Assembly (NCBI RefSeq): GCF_015500095.1
Contig: NZ_CP062983.1
Span: forward strand, 1,674,001 to 1,738,000
DNA length: 64,000 bases
Reading direction: 5' to 3'
Source: Phototrophicus methaneseepsis
GTDB taxonomy: Bacteria; Chloroflexota; Anaerolineae; Aggregatilineales; Phototrophicaceae
Of this stretch, positions 1 to 8,194 are shown one piece after another; position 1 is the stretch's first letter, and each line of letters starts with the position of its first letter. A program made the translations under genes and the position numbers. Below the pieces are notes generated by a model. It made no database searches, was not told the origin of the DNA, and saw nothing but the letters and a program-made list of their open reading frames with translations.

Positions 1-177
1 GATCTAACCTATACAGCGGCTTATCGGCAGTCGGGCACGACATTGACCTTATCGAAGATATTGCCGTGCCCGGTTGCTCTCACGGCGTATATGCAGGGGC
101 CGACGCGTATGGCTATGGTCGTTGGTTATGGGTCCAGCCCCTTTGTAGAATTGCCACAACTGCTCAAGCAGTGTTGA
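1..177 (+). CDS. possible C-terminal fragment of an unidentified protein
   Basis: An open frame enters from the left edge and ends at a TGA at 175-177, only 6 bases before the convergent stop codon of the sugar isomerase gene. It would give about 58 residues, including the stretch GYGSSPFVELPQLLKQC. I do not recognise the sequence, and a second frame (+3) is also open here, so the coding call rests only on openness and position. It could equally be non-coding sequence. Confidence 0.25.
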   Translation, partial: DLTYTAAYRQSGTTLTLSKILPCPVALTAYMQGPTRMAMVVGYGSSPFVELPQLLKQC

Positions 178-183
178 GTGCTT

Positions 184-933
184 TTAGCGATTGCCGCGTG
201 CCAGCCCATTGTGAATGAGGTATGTATAGCTCTTTTGCACGGCTTCCATCATATCCGTCGCGCAGCTATCCAACTCAACAATGAGCCAATCCGCCGCGTG
301 ATTGTTGATAATCCCCGGTACATCCATGATCCCCTCGCCCAGGGCAAACTGCGGGTTGTCATGTGCGCCGCCGGGGCCATCTTTGATGTGCAGGAAGGGC
401 ACGCGCTGGCCCAGGGTATCGAGCATCTCGTTGACGTCCTGCCCGCCGACCTGCGCCCAATAGGTATCCAATTCCAGGAAAATATCTTTGCTCATGCAAT
501 CCAGCATGATTTGATACGGGGTGCTGCCATCCAACGGGGCAAATTCATGTTCATGATTATGATACCCAAGCTTGATTCCCGCAGATTTTGCATTTTCGTT
601 GGCTTCATTCATTAAATCGCAGATTTTTTGGAGGCCATCACGCGACTGAAATAAATTGCGATCCAACCCTGGCACGACGATATGATCGACGCCATAGGTC
701 CGGGCCATCTCCAATATTGCGTCTTTCTGGTCCCCAACAGGGGGCGAAGCGTGCGTCCCCATGATTTGTAGGCCTACAGCATCAGCGGCTTTTTTGACGG
801 CGGCAGCATCCAACCCGCCGTAAGACTCCGCGCCGATATAGCCCATCTCCGCAATTTTGGTTATGGTGCCTTCGAGATCGGCCTTGAGTGCTTCTCGGAC
901 TGTATAAAGTTGTAATGCGATTGGTGCAGGCAT
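184..933 (-). CDS. sugar phosphate isomerase/epimerase (TIM-barrel, AP endonuclease 2 fold)
   Basis: This 249-residue protein belongs to the xylose-isomerase-like TIM-barrel family that interconverts sugars or inositol derivatives with a divalent metal. Visible family motifs are GYHNHEHEF, ELDTYW, HIKDGPGG and VELDSC, which supply the Glu, Asp and His metal ligands. I chose the ATG at 933 because AAGGA lies about 9 bases upstream and the protein then starts MPAPIALQLYTVRE, as relatives do; the frame is open further upstream to 1014 without a good ribosome site. There is no signal peptide, so it is cytosolic. It follows two oxidoreductase genes on the same strand but is separated by 141 bases containing a hairpin, so it may have its own promoter. 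The substrate cannot be named from sequence. Confidence 0.88.
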   Translation of the reverse strand: MPAPIALQLYTVREALKADLEGTITKIAEMGYIGAESYGGLDAAAVKKAADAVGLQIMGTHASPPVGDQKDAILEMARTYGVDHIVVPGLDRNLFQSRDGLQKICDLMNEANENAKSAGIKLGYHNHEHEFAPLDGSTPYQIMLDCMSKDIFLELDTYWAQVGGQDVNEMLDTLGQRVPFLHIKDGPGGAHDNPQFALGEGIMDVPGIINNHAADWLIVELDSCATDMMEAVQKSYTYLIHNGLARGNR

Positions 934-1007
934 CTTCAATAATCCTTTATATGATGTCGCTACGGAATCAAACTTGTGACCCCAGCGCGATGAACATTGA
1001 GACAAGA

Positions 1008-1030
1008 AGGGCACAGCCTAGCTGTGCCCT
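1008..1030 (-). terminator. hairpin downstream of the oxidoreductase pair
   Basis: A perfect 10-bp stem (AGGGCACAGC with GCTGTGCCCT) with a 3-base loop lies just past the stop codon at 1075 of the minus-strand oxidoreductase. On the minus strand it is followed by TTCTTGTCTC, a weak U-rich tail, so termination may be partial before the isomerase gene. Confidence 0.6.
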
Positions 1031-1074
1031 GTATGCTTTGTTGATTTTACATGCGCAGAACGATGACAGGACGA

Positions 1075-2145
1075 CTATAGGTCTGCGATCAGTACTTCGC
1101 GGCCTGTTTTCTGGCTTTCATAGATCGCATTCAGGATTTGCGAGACAGCTAACGATTCTTCCGCCTGGACGGGCGAAGATGTGCAGCCATCGACAATTGC
1201 CTGTGCGAATTCCATGCATTCCTGGGCGTGGGCTTCGTTCTCGTCTTTGGTCAGTTGCAGGGCGCGATTGTAAAGCTGCTTGCTGGCATAGTTGGTCGTA
1301 TAGATTTCGTCCTTGGGCCAGTGTGCCCCACCCTTATTGCCATAGAGCCACATTTGCATATCTTCGCCGGGGGTATCATGATGCAGCATCCAGGAGACTT
1401 CAAGGATGAGCGTCGCGCCATTTTCAAAGCGTACGAAGGCCGCCGCCATTTCTTCCACGTCCATCACGTCAGATGGCACTTCGCGGTAATTATCCCAGGC
1501 GCTGAAAGCCCCCGGAATCTTGGCAATTTCTGTACGCGCCACGCCGGAGACTGAAACAGGCTTGGGGTTGCCCATCATCCACAGCGTCAGGTCCAGGATG
1601 TGCACGCCAATGTCGATGGTCGCGCCGCCGCTGCTGTGCTCTTTCATCAGGAAGCCAGGGCGTGCCGGGATGGCGATGCGGCGCAGCATCCAACTGCGAG
1701 CGTGGTAAATATCGCCAAGGACGCCCGTATCAATTTCAGCTTTCAGGGCTTTTGATGTGCCCCTGAAGCGGAAGTGCTGGGCGGTCATCAGCAGCTTACC
1801 GGATTTATCGCGCGCGGCGATCATGGCCTTGATTTCATCAGGTGTCGCGGCCAGCGGCTTTTCGCATATGACGTGTTTGCCCGCTTCTAACGCCGCGATT
1901 GCCAGCGGCGCATGATAGCTATTGGGCGTGCAGATGTCGATAATATCAATTGCGGGATCGTTAATCAGTTCGGCGCTGCTGGTTGTGCGGATGGGAACAC
2001 CCCACAGGTTGCCCCAGGTCTCAACTGCTTCCTGGTTTACATCAGCACCCGCGATGACTTCTGCATGGGGGGATTCTGCCCAGCCAGGCATATGCACGCG
2101 TGCAATGCCACCAACACCGATGACCCCTACTTTCAATGTACTCAT
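1075..2145 (-). CDS. Gfo/Idh/MocA family oxidoreductase
   Basis: A 356-residue NAD(P)-dependent sugar or inositol dehydrogenase of the Gfo/Idh/MocA family. The N-terminal Rossmann fold shows GVIGVGGIARVH, followed by the family motif CEKPLA. The C-terminal alpha/beta domain carries DIGVHILDLTLW, which contains the conserved Asp and His of the active site. The start at 2145 (MSTLKVGVIG) has GGAG about 13 bases upstream, and only 4 bases separate it from the stop codon of the preceding paralogue, so the two are translated from one transcript. Pairs of Gfo/Idh/MocA enzymes often act in sequence, or with an isomerase such as the one at 184-933. The substrate is unknown. Confidence 0.92.
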   Translation of the reverse strand: MSTLKVGVIGVGGIARVHMPGWAESPHAEVIAGADVNQEAVETWGNLWGVPIRTTSSAELINDPAIDIIDICTPNSYHAPLAIAALEAGKHVICEKPLAATPDEIKAMIAARDKSGKLLMTAQHFRFRGTSKALKAEIDTGVLGDIYHARSWMLRRIAIPARPGFLMKEHSSGGATIDIGVHILDLTLWMMGNPKPVSVSGVARTEIAKIPGAFSAWDNYREVPSDVMDVEEMAAAFVRFENGATLILEVSWMLHHDTPGEDMQMWLYGNKGGAHWPKDEIYTTNYASKQLYNRALQLTKDENEAHAQECMEFAQAIVDGCTSSPVQAEESLAVSQILNAIYESQKTGREVLIADL

Positions 2146-2149
2146 GTCG

Positions 2150-3172
2150 TTACGACTCCGTGTTCGTTTTTGGTTGGACCCAGCTACTTGTTTTATCAGC
2201 CTCATAGAAGGCATCGACGACGGCGGCGCGGGCAGCCATCTCTTGCGCGGTGATCAGGGGGACATCTTCACCCTGGAGCGCATCCAGGAAGAGTTCAAAG
2301 GCATGTGGCAGCGCTTCTGGTAAATCTGTCCACGGTGTGGTGCCATCTGCCCCTTCAACATGATCCGATTTGAAGTAGACATTATTCTGGTCGAGGTAGA
2401 TTGTGCCTTCCGTCCCGGCGACCATGACGGGCATAGGACGCAGTACATCCACCCAACCAGCGGCCATTGTCCCGATGATGCCATTCTCAAAACGGATCAG
2501 GCTCTCGCCGTATTCATCGCAGTCATAATGGTCAAAAGCTCTGTCGATTTGTGCCGTAACCCTGGCAATATCCCCAAATAACCACATCAGGATGTCGATG
2601 GAGTGTGCGCCCAGGTCGCCGAAGCCGCCGACGCCAGCTTGCTTGGTATCTGTCATCCACATCCAACCATCTTCGAACCAGCCACTCTCGAACCAATGCC
2701 CGATAGACCCGTTATGCACGTTGGAGTGCCGCACACGGGTGATTTTGCCGAGCGTCCCGGCTTCGATTTGCTGTTTGATGAATAGATGGGGGGCTTGCCC
2801 GCGCATGAAGTGCCCGGTCTGGAAGATGACACCTGCTTTGTCGATGGCATTTGCCATGCGGTAGGCGGCTGGCCCGCTGATGCCGAGTGGCTTTTCCACA
2901 AACAGGTGTTTGCCAGCAGCCGTCGCTTTTTCAACCAGTTCTTCGTGATCATCTGTTTCTGAGCAGATGACGACTGCTTCAATCTCATCGTCACCTAAAA
3001 TATCGGAGAGGTCTGCAACGGTTTGCGTGCTGAGCTTTTCCGCCGTGATTTGTGCCCGTTCCGGTTTCTTATCCCACACAGCCTTGACGTGGAAATCACT
3101 GCGCTTATTCAGCCTATCCACAAAGCCCGGTGTGTGAATATGTGCAACGCCAACATAACCAATTTCTTTCAT
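2150..3172 (-). CDS. Gfo/Idh/MocA family oxidoreductase (paralogue)
   Basis: This 340-residue protein has the same architecture as its downstream neighbour: an N-terminal dinucleotide fold, the motif FVEKPLG, and GDLGAHSIDILMWLFGD in the C-terminal domain. The N-terminus (MKEIGYVGVAHIH) departs from the usual GxGxxG because the last glycine is replaced (GVAHIH), a variation I note without being able to say whether it affects cofactor binding. The ATG at 3172 follows GGAG by 8 bases; a TTG at 3184 is a less likely start. It is the first gene of the two-oxidoreductase unit. The long 5' region (3185-3350) should hold its promoter. Confidence 0.9.
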   Translation of the reverse strand: MKEIGYVGVAHIHTPGFVDRLNKRSDFHVKAVWDKKPERAQITAEKLSTQTVADLSDILGDDEIEAVVICSETDDHEELVEKATAAGKHLFVEKPLGISGPAAYRMANAIDKAGVIFQTGHFMRGQAPHLFIKQQIEAGTLGKITRVRHSNVHNGSIGHWFESGWFEDGWMWMTDTKQAGVGGFGDLGAHSIDILMWLFGDIARVTAQIDRAFDHYDCDEYGESLIRFENGIIGTMAAGWVDVLRPMPVMVAGTEGTIYLDQNNVYFKSDHVEGADGTTPWTDLPEALPHAFELFLDALQGEDVPLITAQEMAARAAVVDAFYEADKTSSWVQPKTNTES

Positions 3173-3353
3173 GAAAATCTCCAAAAAAAAGGAATGAATA
3201 AATAGATCAAAAAACGCTATTCTCCGAGCATTATACTGCCAGTCCTATGGACTGCACCTGCCCAAAAAGGCCAATTTACAGGCCAATAACAATAAGCTCT
3301 GATTATGGAACTTTTAACGCGATTCTGCCTCCCCTAAATGTAGATACATTTGC

Positions 3354-3380
3354 AAAAACCTCCCCTACATTCAGGGGAGG
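3354..3380 (-). terminator. rho-independent terminator of the mannonate-dehydratase-like gene
   Basis: An 8-bp stem (CCTCCCCT with AGGGGAGG, 6-base loop, 3359-3380) reads on the minus strand into TTTTTGC. It lies 44 bases past the stop codon at 3424 and separates that gene from the oxidoreductase pair. A further CCTCCCCT copy lies 30 bases away at about 3328. Confidence 0.82.
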
Positions 3381-3423
3381 TAACCCTGCAAAATGGGTTT
3401 AAAAACTACGCTGTTCGCTGATG

Positions 3424-4629
3424 TCAGGGCCGTGTCGGTGTGCCATCTGGCAGGCGGGTTTGCGTCCAATCTTCGACGACATCGTCACAAGGGTACTTTG
3501 CAGCCAGTTCTTCGTTGATATCGATGCCCAGGCCCGGTTGGTCGTTGGCATAGAGGTAGCCGTTACGGATTTCCGGCAGGCCGGGGAACATCTCATAATC
3601 TAATTCTGACGGACGATACCACTCCTGAATGCCGAAGTTCGGCACCCATAAATCCAGGTGCAAATTCGCAGCATGGCCGACGGGCGAGGTGTCTTCTGGA
3701 CCATGCCACGCCGTGCGGATGCCGTACATATTTGCAAGGATTGCCACATTGCGCGCGGGCGTAATGCCACCCATCTGGCTGACGTGCATGCGGATGAAAT
3801 CAATCAGGCGCTCTGTGATGAGCGGCTTCCACTCATGCGGACTGTTGAATAACTCGCCCATAGCCAGTGGTGTCGCTGTTTGCTGCCGCATCGTCTGGAA
3901 CCATGCGATGTCCTCTGGTGCGAGGGCATCTTCCAGGAAGAATAATTTATAAGGCTCCACATCTTTGGCGAATTGTATCGCCTGGATGGGGGCCAACCGC
4001 TCATGAATATCGTGCAGTATCTCAATTTCTTCTCCCACAGTGGTCCGCACATGCTCGATCATGTTGAGCATATTGCGGCAGTACGCGCGCGGGTCGAAGT
4101 AATTGCCACTAGGCGCATTCTCCGGCTTAACCATCATGTCAGATTTGCCGCCGTAACCGCCCATCTGCACGCGAATATACCGGAAGCCCTGTTCCATATA
4201 TTTACGGACGTTATCTTCCACTTCCTGCGGGTCGCGCCCATCAGCATGAACATACACAGCGGCGGCTTCGCGGCTTTTGCCCCCCAATAGTTGATAAAGA
4301 GGCATATTGGCACGCTTGCCTTTAATGTCCCATAGGGCCTGGTCAATGCCGGAGATGGCGTTGTTGAGTACAGGGCCATTGCGCCAATAGCCATGTACCA
4401 TCGCCATATTCCAGATTTCCTCGATGCGGTCGACATCGCGCCCAATGAGGAAATCTTTGAAGTGGTGCTCAATGGCAGCTTTGACGGCGAAGATACGCTG
4501 GGTGAAGGTGGCACAACCCAGCCCGTATAAGCCAGATTCGGACGTTTCTATTTTAACAACAGCAAGGCGAGATCGGCCGGGCTTCGTCAAGATGACTTTG
4601 ACGTCCCGGATCGTAATCGGTGCAGACAT
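3424..4629 (-). CDS. mannonate dehydratase-like enolase-superfamily enzyme (ManD/RspA family)
   Basis: A 401-residue member of the mandelate racemase/enolase superfamily, closest in appearance to the ManD/RspA group, which dehydrates D-mannonate to 2-keto-3-deoxygluconate with Mg2+. Typical stretches are YVHADGRDPQEVEDN, LHDIHERLAPIQA, FFLEDALAPEDIAWF, MGELFNSPHEW, RMHVSQMGGITP and TAWHGPEDTSPVGHAANLHL. The conserved Asp, Glu and His positions of the metal site and catalytic dyad are present. The ATG at 4629 has GGAG 8-10 bases upstream. It is a single-gene unit with its own terminator. Many RspA-like proteins have very low mannonate activity, so the exact substrate is uncertain; dehydrogenases and an isomerase next door support a sugar-acid route. 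Confidence 0.85.
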   Translation of the reverse strand: MSAPITIRDVKVILTKPGRSRLAVVKIETSESGLYGLGCATFTQRIFAVKAAIEHHFKDFLIGRDVDRIEEIWNMAMVHGYWRNGPVLNNAISGIDQALWDIKGKRANMPLYQLLGGKSREAAAVYVHADGRDPQEVEDNVRKYMEQGFRYIRVQMGGYGGKSDMMVKPENAPSGNYFDPRAYCRNMLNMIEHVRTTVGEEIEILHDIHERLAPIQAIQFAKDVEPYKLFFLEDALAPEDIAWFQTMRQQTATPLAMGELFNSPHEWKPLITERLIDFIRMHVSQMGGITPARNVAILANMYGIRTAWHGPEDTSPVGHAANLHLDLWVPNFGIQEWYRPSELDYEMFPGLPEIRNGYLYANDQPGLGIDINEELAAKYPCDDVVEDWTQTRLPDGTPTRP

Positions 4630-4837
4630 AAAAGAACTCCAGATCAGGTAATGAATAGGTCTATATTTTTACAACTGAGGCCGCGTCATCGCGCAATGAT
4701 GATGCAGGGCCTGAACAGCGGTGATAGTACTCTCTCCTGACGTATGTCTCAACTACTGAAAGGCACCAATATGTCGTGCTTCGGCAGAATACAGGGTTCT
4801 TATGGCATTTATGGAGCCACTGGTTTTAAGGGACTAC

Positions 4838-4884
4838 TTGACAAAATTTTTAAGTTAGCCTAAAAATAAGATATGTTTATCTTA
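4838..4884 (+). promoter_or_regulatory. promoter with DtxR-box-like palindrome ahead of the metal ABC operon
   Basis: TTGACA at 4838-4843 is followed after 17 bases by the A-rich hexamer TAAAAA at 4861-4866. The spacer and -10 are occupied by TTTTAAGTTAGCCTAAAA (4848-4865), symmetric at 14 of 18 positions and close to the DtxR/IdeR-type core TTAGNNTAGNCTAA. Directly downstream is a second inverted repeat, TAAGATA-4 bases-TATCTTA (4867-4884). A metal-loaded DtxR-family repressor bound here would block RNA polymerase. The operator assignment is by resemblance only. Confidence 0.6.
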
Positions 4885-4941
4885 AACGATGTGATTGTTC
4901 TCAAACAGATCATCTCAGAGTTCTAACAGGAGCTATATCCT

Positions 4942-5991
4942 ATGAAGCCACAACGCTTGGCTGTTCTTATCGTTTTGTTGTTTTTCCTTGTGATGGGGAA
5001 TCCTTCTTTTGGGCGTGCCACTGCTCAGGATGAGAGCCTCAATATCGTTGCGACGACCACCCAGGCTTATGACTTGATGACGATCCTCGCCGATGGGGTT
5101 GAAGGTGTCAACATCACGGGCTTAATGGGCGCGGGCGTTGATCCGCATTTGTACCAGCCAACAGAATCCGACATTGCCGCGATGAGTGACGCCAATATGG
5201 TGATTTACAGCGGCCTCCATCTGGAAGGCCAGTTTGATACAGTCTTCCAGGCATTGGGCGAGCGGGGCGTGACGACGTTCGCGCTGGCGCAGCCTGTCAA
5301 AGATGCCGGGTTTATCATTGGCGGCTTTACGCTTTCAGAAGAACTGACCAATGTCGATGACCCACATTTCTGGTTTGATCCGCGTAACTGGGAGATGTCC
5401 GCAGAAGCGTTAGCGGCTGAACTCAGTGAACAGGACCCGGAACACGCAGACATTTATACGGCGAATGCAGAAGCCTACATTGAGCAGTTACAAGCTGTGT
5501 ATGAGTGGGCCAATGAAGCGATGCGGACCGTGCCAGAGTCTCAGCGTTATCTGGTGACGTCTCACGATGCTTTCCAATACTTTGGCGCTGCATTCGGTTG
5601 GCGCATGTTCTCGATTCAGGGCATCAGCACACAGGATGAAGCGGGTGTCGGTGACATCCAGGGTGTGGTCGATTTCGTCATTGAAAACGACATCCCGGTG
5701 ATCTTCATCGAAAGCAGCTTGCCGCCTGATACGGTTGAAGCTGTGGTCGCTGCTGTTGCGGATGAGGGCCATGATTTACGCCTGGGCGTCCGCGAGTTGT
5801 TCTCCGATGCTATGGGAGAGCGCGACGCATTTGGCGGAACTTACATCGGGATGCTGGCAGAGAATGTCTACACGATTTTGCAGTCTTATGAATGTATGGG
5901 CGTCGAAGTGAGCATTCCAGAGTGGCCGGAGGACCTGCTGCCCACACCGCCAGAGGACCTTTTAACAGTCGAATGTGAAGCTGCCGCTTGA
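4942..5991 (+). CDS. Mn/Zn ABC transporter substrate-binding protein (TroA/ZnuA family)
   Basis: A 349-residue exported metal-binding protein for the ABC importer encoded by the next three genes. Residues 1-29 form a signal peptide (positive start, LIVLLFFLVMG core, cleavage near ATAQ). The ligand set looks like TroA: H69 in DPHLYQPT, H142 in DPHFWFDP, H208 in TSHDAFQYFG and D289 in LFSDAMG. Three His plus Asp does not by itself separate Zn from Mn, and the long His-rich loop typical of ZnuA is absent. AGGAG precedes the ATG by about 9 bases. It is the first gene of the operon and lies 55 bases ahead of the ATPase gene. Two Cys near the C-terminus (CMGVE, VECE) could form a disulfide. Confidence 0.93.
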   Translation: MKPQRLAVLIVLLFFLVMGNPSFGRATAQDESLNIVATTTQAYDLMTILADGVEGVNITGLMGAGVDPHLYQPTESDIAAMSDANMVIYSGLHLEGQFDTVFQALGERGVTTFALAQPVKDAGFIIGGFTLSEELTNVDDPHFWFDPRNWEMSAEALAAELSEQDPEHADIYTANAEAYIEQLQAVYEWANEAMRTVPESQRYLVTSHDAFQYFGAAFGWRMFSIQGISTQDEAGVGDIQGVVDFVIENDIPVIFIESSLPPDTVEAVVAAVADEGHDLRLGVRELFSDAMGERDAFGGTYIGMLAENVYTILQSYECMGVEVSIPEWPEDLLPTPPEDLLTVECEAAA

Positions 5992-6046
5992 GGTAGCCTA
6001 CCGGGCCGTTTTCAGTGCAGGCTACGGCCCATTATGAGGAGCAACT

Positions 6047-6862
6047 ATGTCCACAACATACAGACAGAATTCTGCAAATCAACAAACGACCGATACATCC
6101 AACAAGCCACCTATTGCGCTGGCGGTTGATGATCTGACCGTCGCCTATAACAGCAAACCAGCTATCTGGGATGTTGATCTGGAAGTGCCGGAGGGCGTCC
6201 TGATGGCAATTGTGGGGCCAAATGGTGCGGGTAAGAGCACGCTCATCAAAGCAGTGTTGAACCTCATCCCGCGTGCGGCTGGGACGGCTCAATTTTATGG
6301 TAAACCTTACGAGCAGGCGCGCAGTCTTGTGGGTTATGTGCCTCAGCGTGGCAGCGTGGATTGGGACTTCCCCACATCTGTGATTGATGTGGTCACCATG
6401 GGCCTGTATGGCAAGCTGGGTTGGTTCCGCCGCCCAGGCCGCCGAGAACGCGATTTAGCCCTACACGCCCTAGAGCAGGTGGGCCTTGTCGATTTTGCCG
6501 AGCGTCAGATTAGCCAGCTTTCCGGCGGCCAGCAGCAGCGCACCTTTTTGGCGCGTGCGCTGGTCCAGGATGCGCAGATTTACTTCATGGATGAACCCTT
6601 TGCCGCGGTTGATGCCGTGACGGAGCGGGCCATCGTAGCTATCATGCGCCAACTGCGCGAACGGGGCAAAACCGTGCTCGTCGTTCACCATGATCTACAA
6701 ACTGTCGAAGACTATTTTGACTGGGTGACACTGCTCAATGTAGAAGTCATCGCCAGTGGCCCCACGGCAACGACCTACACGCCGGAAAATCTGCGTAAGA
6801 CCTATGGTGGGCGTGTGTCATTCCTGGATGGTGGTCAACCCATCAGTGGAGAAGGAGATTAG
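6047..6862 (+). CDS. metal ABC transporter ATP-binding protein
   Basis: A 271-residue cytosolic ATPase that powers the Mn/Zn-type importer. It shows Walker A GPNGAGKST near residue 65, the Q-loop in YVPQRGSVDWDFPT, the ABC signature LSGGQQQR, Walker B IYFMDEPFAAVDAV and the switch His in VVHHDLQTV. The QRGSVDWDFP segment and the total length are typical of the ZnuC/TroB/MntB group. The first 20 residues are polar and extend past the usual domain start. Its stop is 3 bases from the ATG of the first permease gene, so the genes are cotranscribed. Confidence 0.95.
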   Translation: MSTTYRQNSANQQTTDTSNKPPIALAVDDLTVAYNSKPAIWDVDLEVPEGVLMAIVGPNGAGKSTLIKAVLNLIPRAAGTAQFYGKPYEQARSLVGYVPQRGSVDWDFPTSVIDVVTMGLYGKLGWFRRPGRRERDLALHALEQVGLVDFAERQISQLSGGQQQRTFLARALVQDAQIYFMDEPFAAVDAVTERAIVAIMRQLRERGKTVLVVHHDLQTVEDYFDWVTLLNVEVIASGPTATTYTPENLRKTYGGRVSFLDGGQPISGEGD

Positions 6863-6865
6863 CTG

Positions 6866-8194
6866 ATGTTCCATTTAACGGCAGAAGATCGCCGTGTCTG
6901 GTTGTTGATTGGCGTGATCTTCCTTCTGGGTGTGTTTTTCGTGCCATTTAGCCAGGTCGCCCTGGGCGTGAACTATAACTACACCCTGCGGACGGTCGCC
7001 CTTGGTGGTGCTATCTTGGGGATCGTCACGGGGGTATTGGGTTGTTTTGCTGTGCTTCGTCAGGAGAGCCTGCTGGGGGATTCGCTCTCTCATGCGGCAC
7101 TCCCCGGTGTTGGGGTGGCTTTCCTCGTCGCTGGGCGGGAACTGGGCGCATTACTGATCGGCGCGGGCATCGCTAGCTGGTTGGGTGTTCAGGTTATTCA
7201 GGCCATTTTGAATACAACCCGCATCAAGCAGGATACAGCTATGGGCATTGTGCTGGCGACGTGGTTCGCAGCGGGGATTGCTTTGCTGGCTTATATTCAG
7301 GGCCTGCCGGATGCCAGCCAGGCTGGCCTGGATACGTTTATCTTTGGGCAGGCTGCCGCCATTGTAGAAAGTGACGTGCAGCTTATCTCTGTGGTGGGCT
7401 TCATCGCACTGGTGATGGTCGCCTTTTTCTGGAAGGAGTTCAAGCTCATCACGTTTGACCCGGAATTTGCCAGTGCGAATGGCTTCCGAGTTGGGCTGAT
7501 TAATATCCTTCTCTCCACATTGATCGTCGTCGCGATTGTGCTTGGTTTGCAGCTTGCCGGTGTGATTTTGATGGTTGGCATGTTAATTGCCCCTGCCATT
7601 GCTGCCCGCCAATGGACGCAAAAGCTGGATCAGATGGTTATCCTCTCGGCTGTGTTCGGTGCTTTTTCTGGCGGCACAGGGGCTATCCTCAGCGCTGTTG
7701 ATGCGAACGTGCCCACAGGCCCGACGATCATCGTCGTCGCCTTTTCTGTTGTCACGCTGTCTATCGCCTTTGCACCTGGGCGCGGTCTCATCTGGTCCAC
7801 GCTGAGGCACCGACGCGACCGCTATCGCTTCGCCGCCCAGACAACGCTGCGTGATGTCTATAGATATGCGCTGGCCCATGGTGGCGCAGATCATCCGGTG
7901 CCTGGGGCTTTCTTGCGCGGTATAGGTGGCGGTGCTGGTGAACTGGGCCTGGGGCAGCTCGCAAAAGCAGGCAAAATTCAGCAGAAAGCTGATGGCTGGG
8001 TCCTAACGCCGGAGGGGCTCCGAGATGCTGAACAAGATGCTGTTAACCAGCAGCTTTGGGATATTTATCGTGAATACGGTGGTGATCTTGATTTGCCGCT
8101 CATCGCGGAAGATCGCCAGCAATGGATTAAGGACTTGCTGCCGGGCATGGCTGTAGAAAAGCTTGAGCACAAGTTGAAGGAGGGCATTGCCTGA
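6866..8194 (+). CDS. metal ABC transporter permease fused to a DtxR-like C-terminal domain
   Basis: Residues 1-310 are an ABC-3 family permease with about eight hydrophobic helices and the family segments ESLLGDSLSHAALPGVG and LIAPAIAARQW. Residues 315-442 are soluble: an LRDVYRYAL helix, then a winged-helix-like part ending in KADGWVLTPEGLRDAEQ, then a helical part (NQQLWDIYREYG through EKLEHKLKEG) resembling the DtxR dimerisation domain. Chlamydial YtgCR is the known precedent, a permease-repressor fusion that is cleaved to release the repressor. In the expected metal-site region the canonical His-rich ligands are replaced (AEDRQQWIKD), so metal sensing here is doubtful. The start follows GGAG; the stop overlaps the next ATG by one base. 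Confidence 0.88.
   Translation: MFHLTAEDRRVWLLIGVIFLLGVFFVPFSQVALGVNYNYTLRTVALGGAILGIVTGVLGCFAVLRQESLLGDSLSHAALPGVGVAFLVAGRELGALLIGAGIASWLGVQVIQAILNTTRIKQDTAMGIVLATWFAAGIALLAYIQGLPDASQAGLDTFIFGQAAAIVESDVQLISVVGFIALVMVAFFWKEFKLITFDPEFASANGFRVGLINILLSTLIVVAIVLGLQLAGVILMVGMLIAPAIAARQWTQKLDQMVILSAVFGAFSGGTGAILSAVDANVPTGPTIIVVAFSVVTLSIAFAPGRGLIWSTLRHRRDRYRFAAQTTLRDVYRYALAHGGADHPVPGAFLRGIGGGAGELGLGQLAKAGKIQQKADGWVLTPEGLRDAEQDAVNQQLWDIYREYGGDLDLPLIAEDRQQWIKDLLPGMAVEKLEHKLKEGIA

Noticed and set aside
178-615. Open frame of about 145 codons on the plus strand opposite the sugar isomerase
   Set aside because: The minus-strand isomerase has full family motifs across the same bases; this frame is an antisense shadow.
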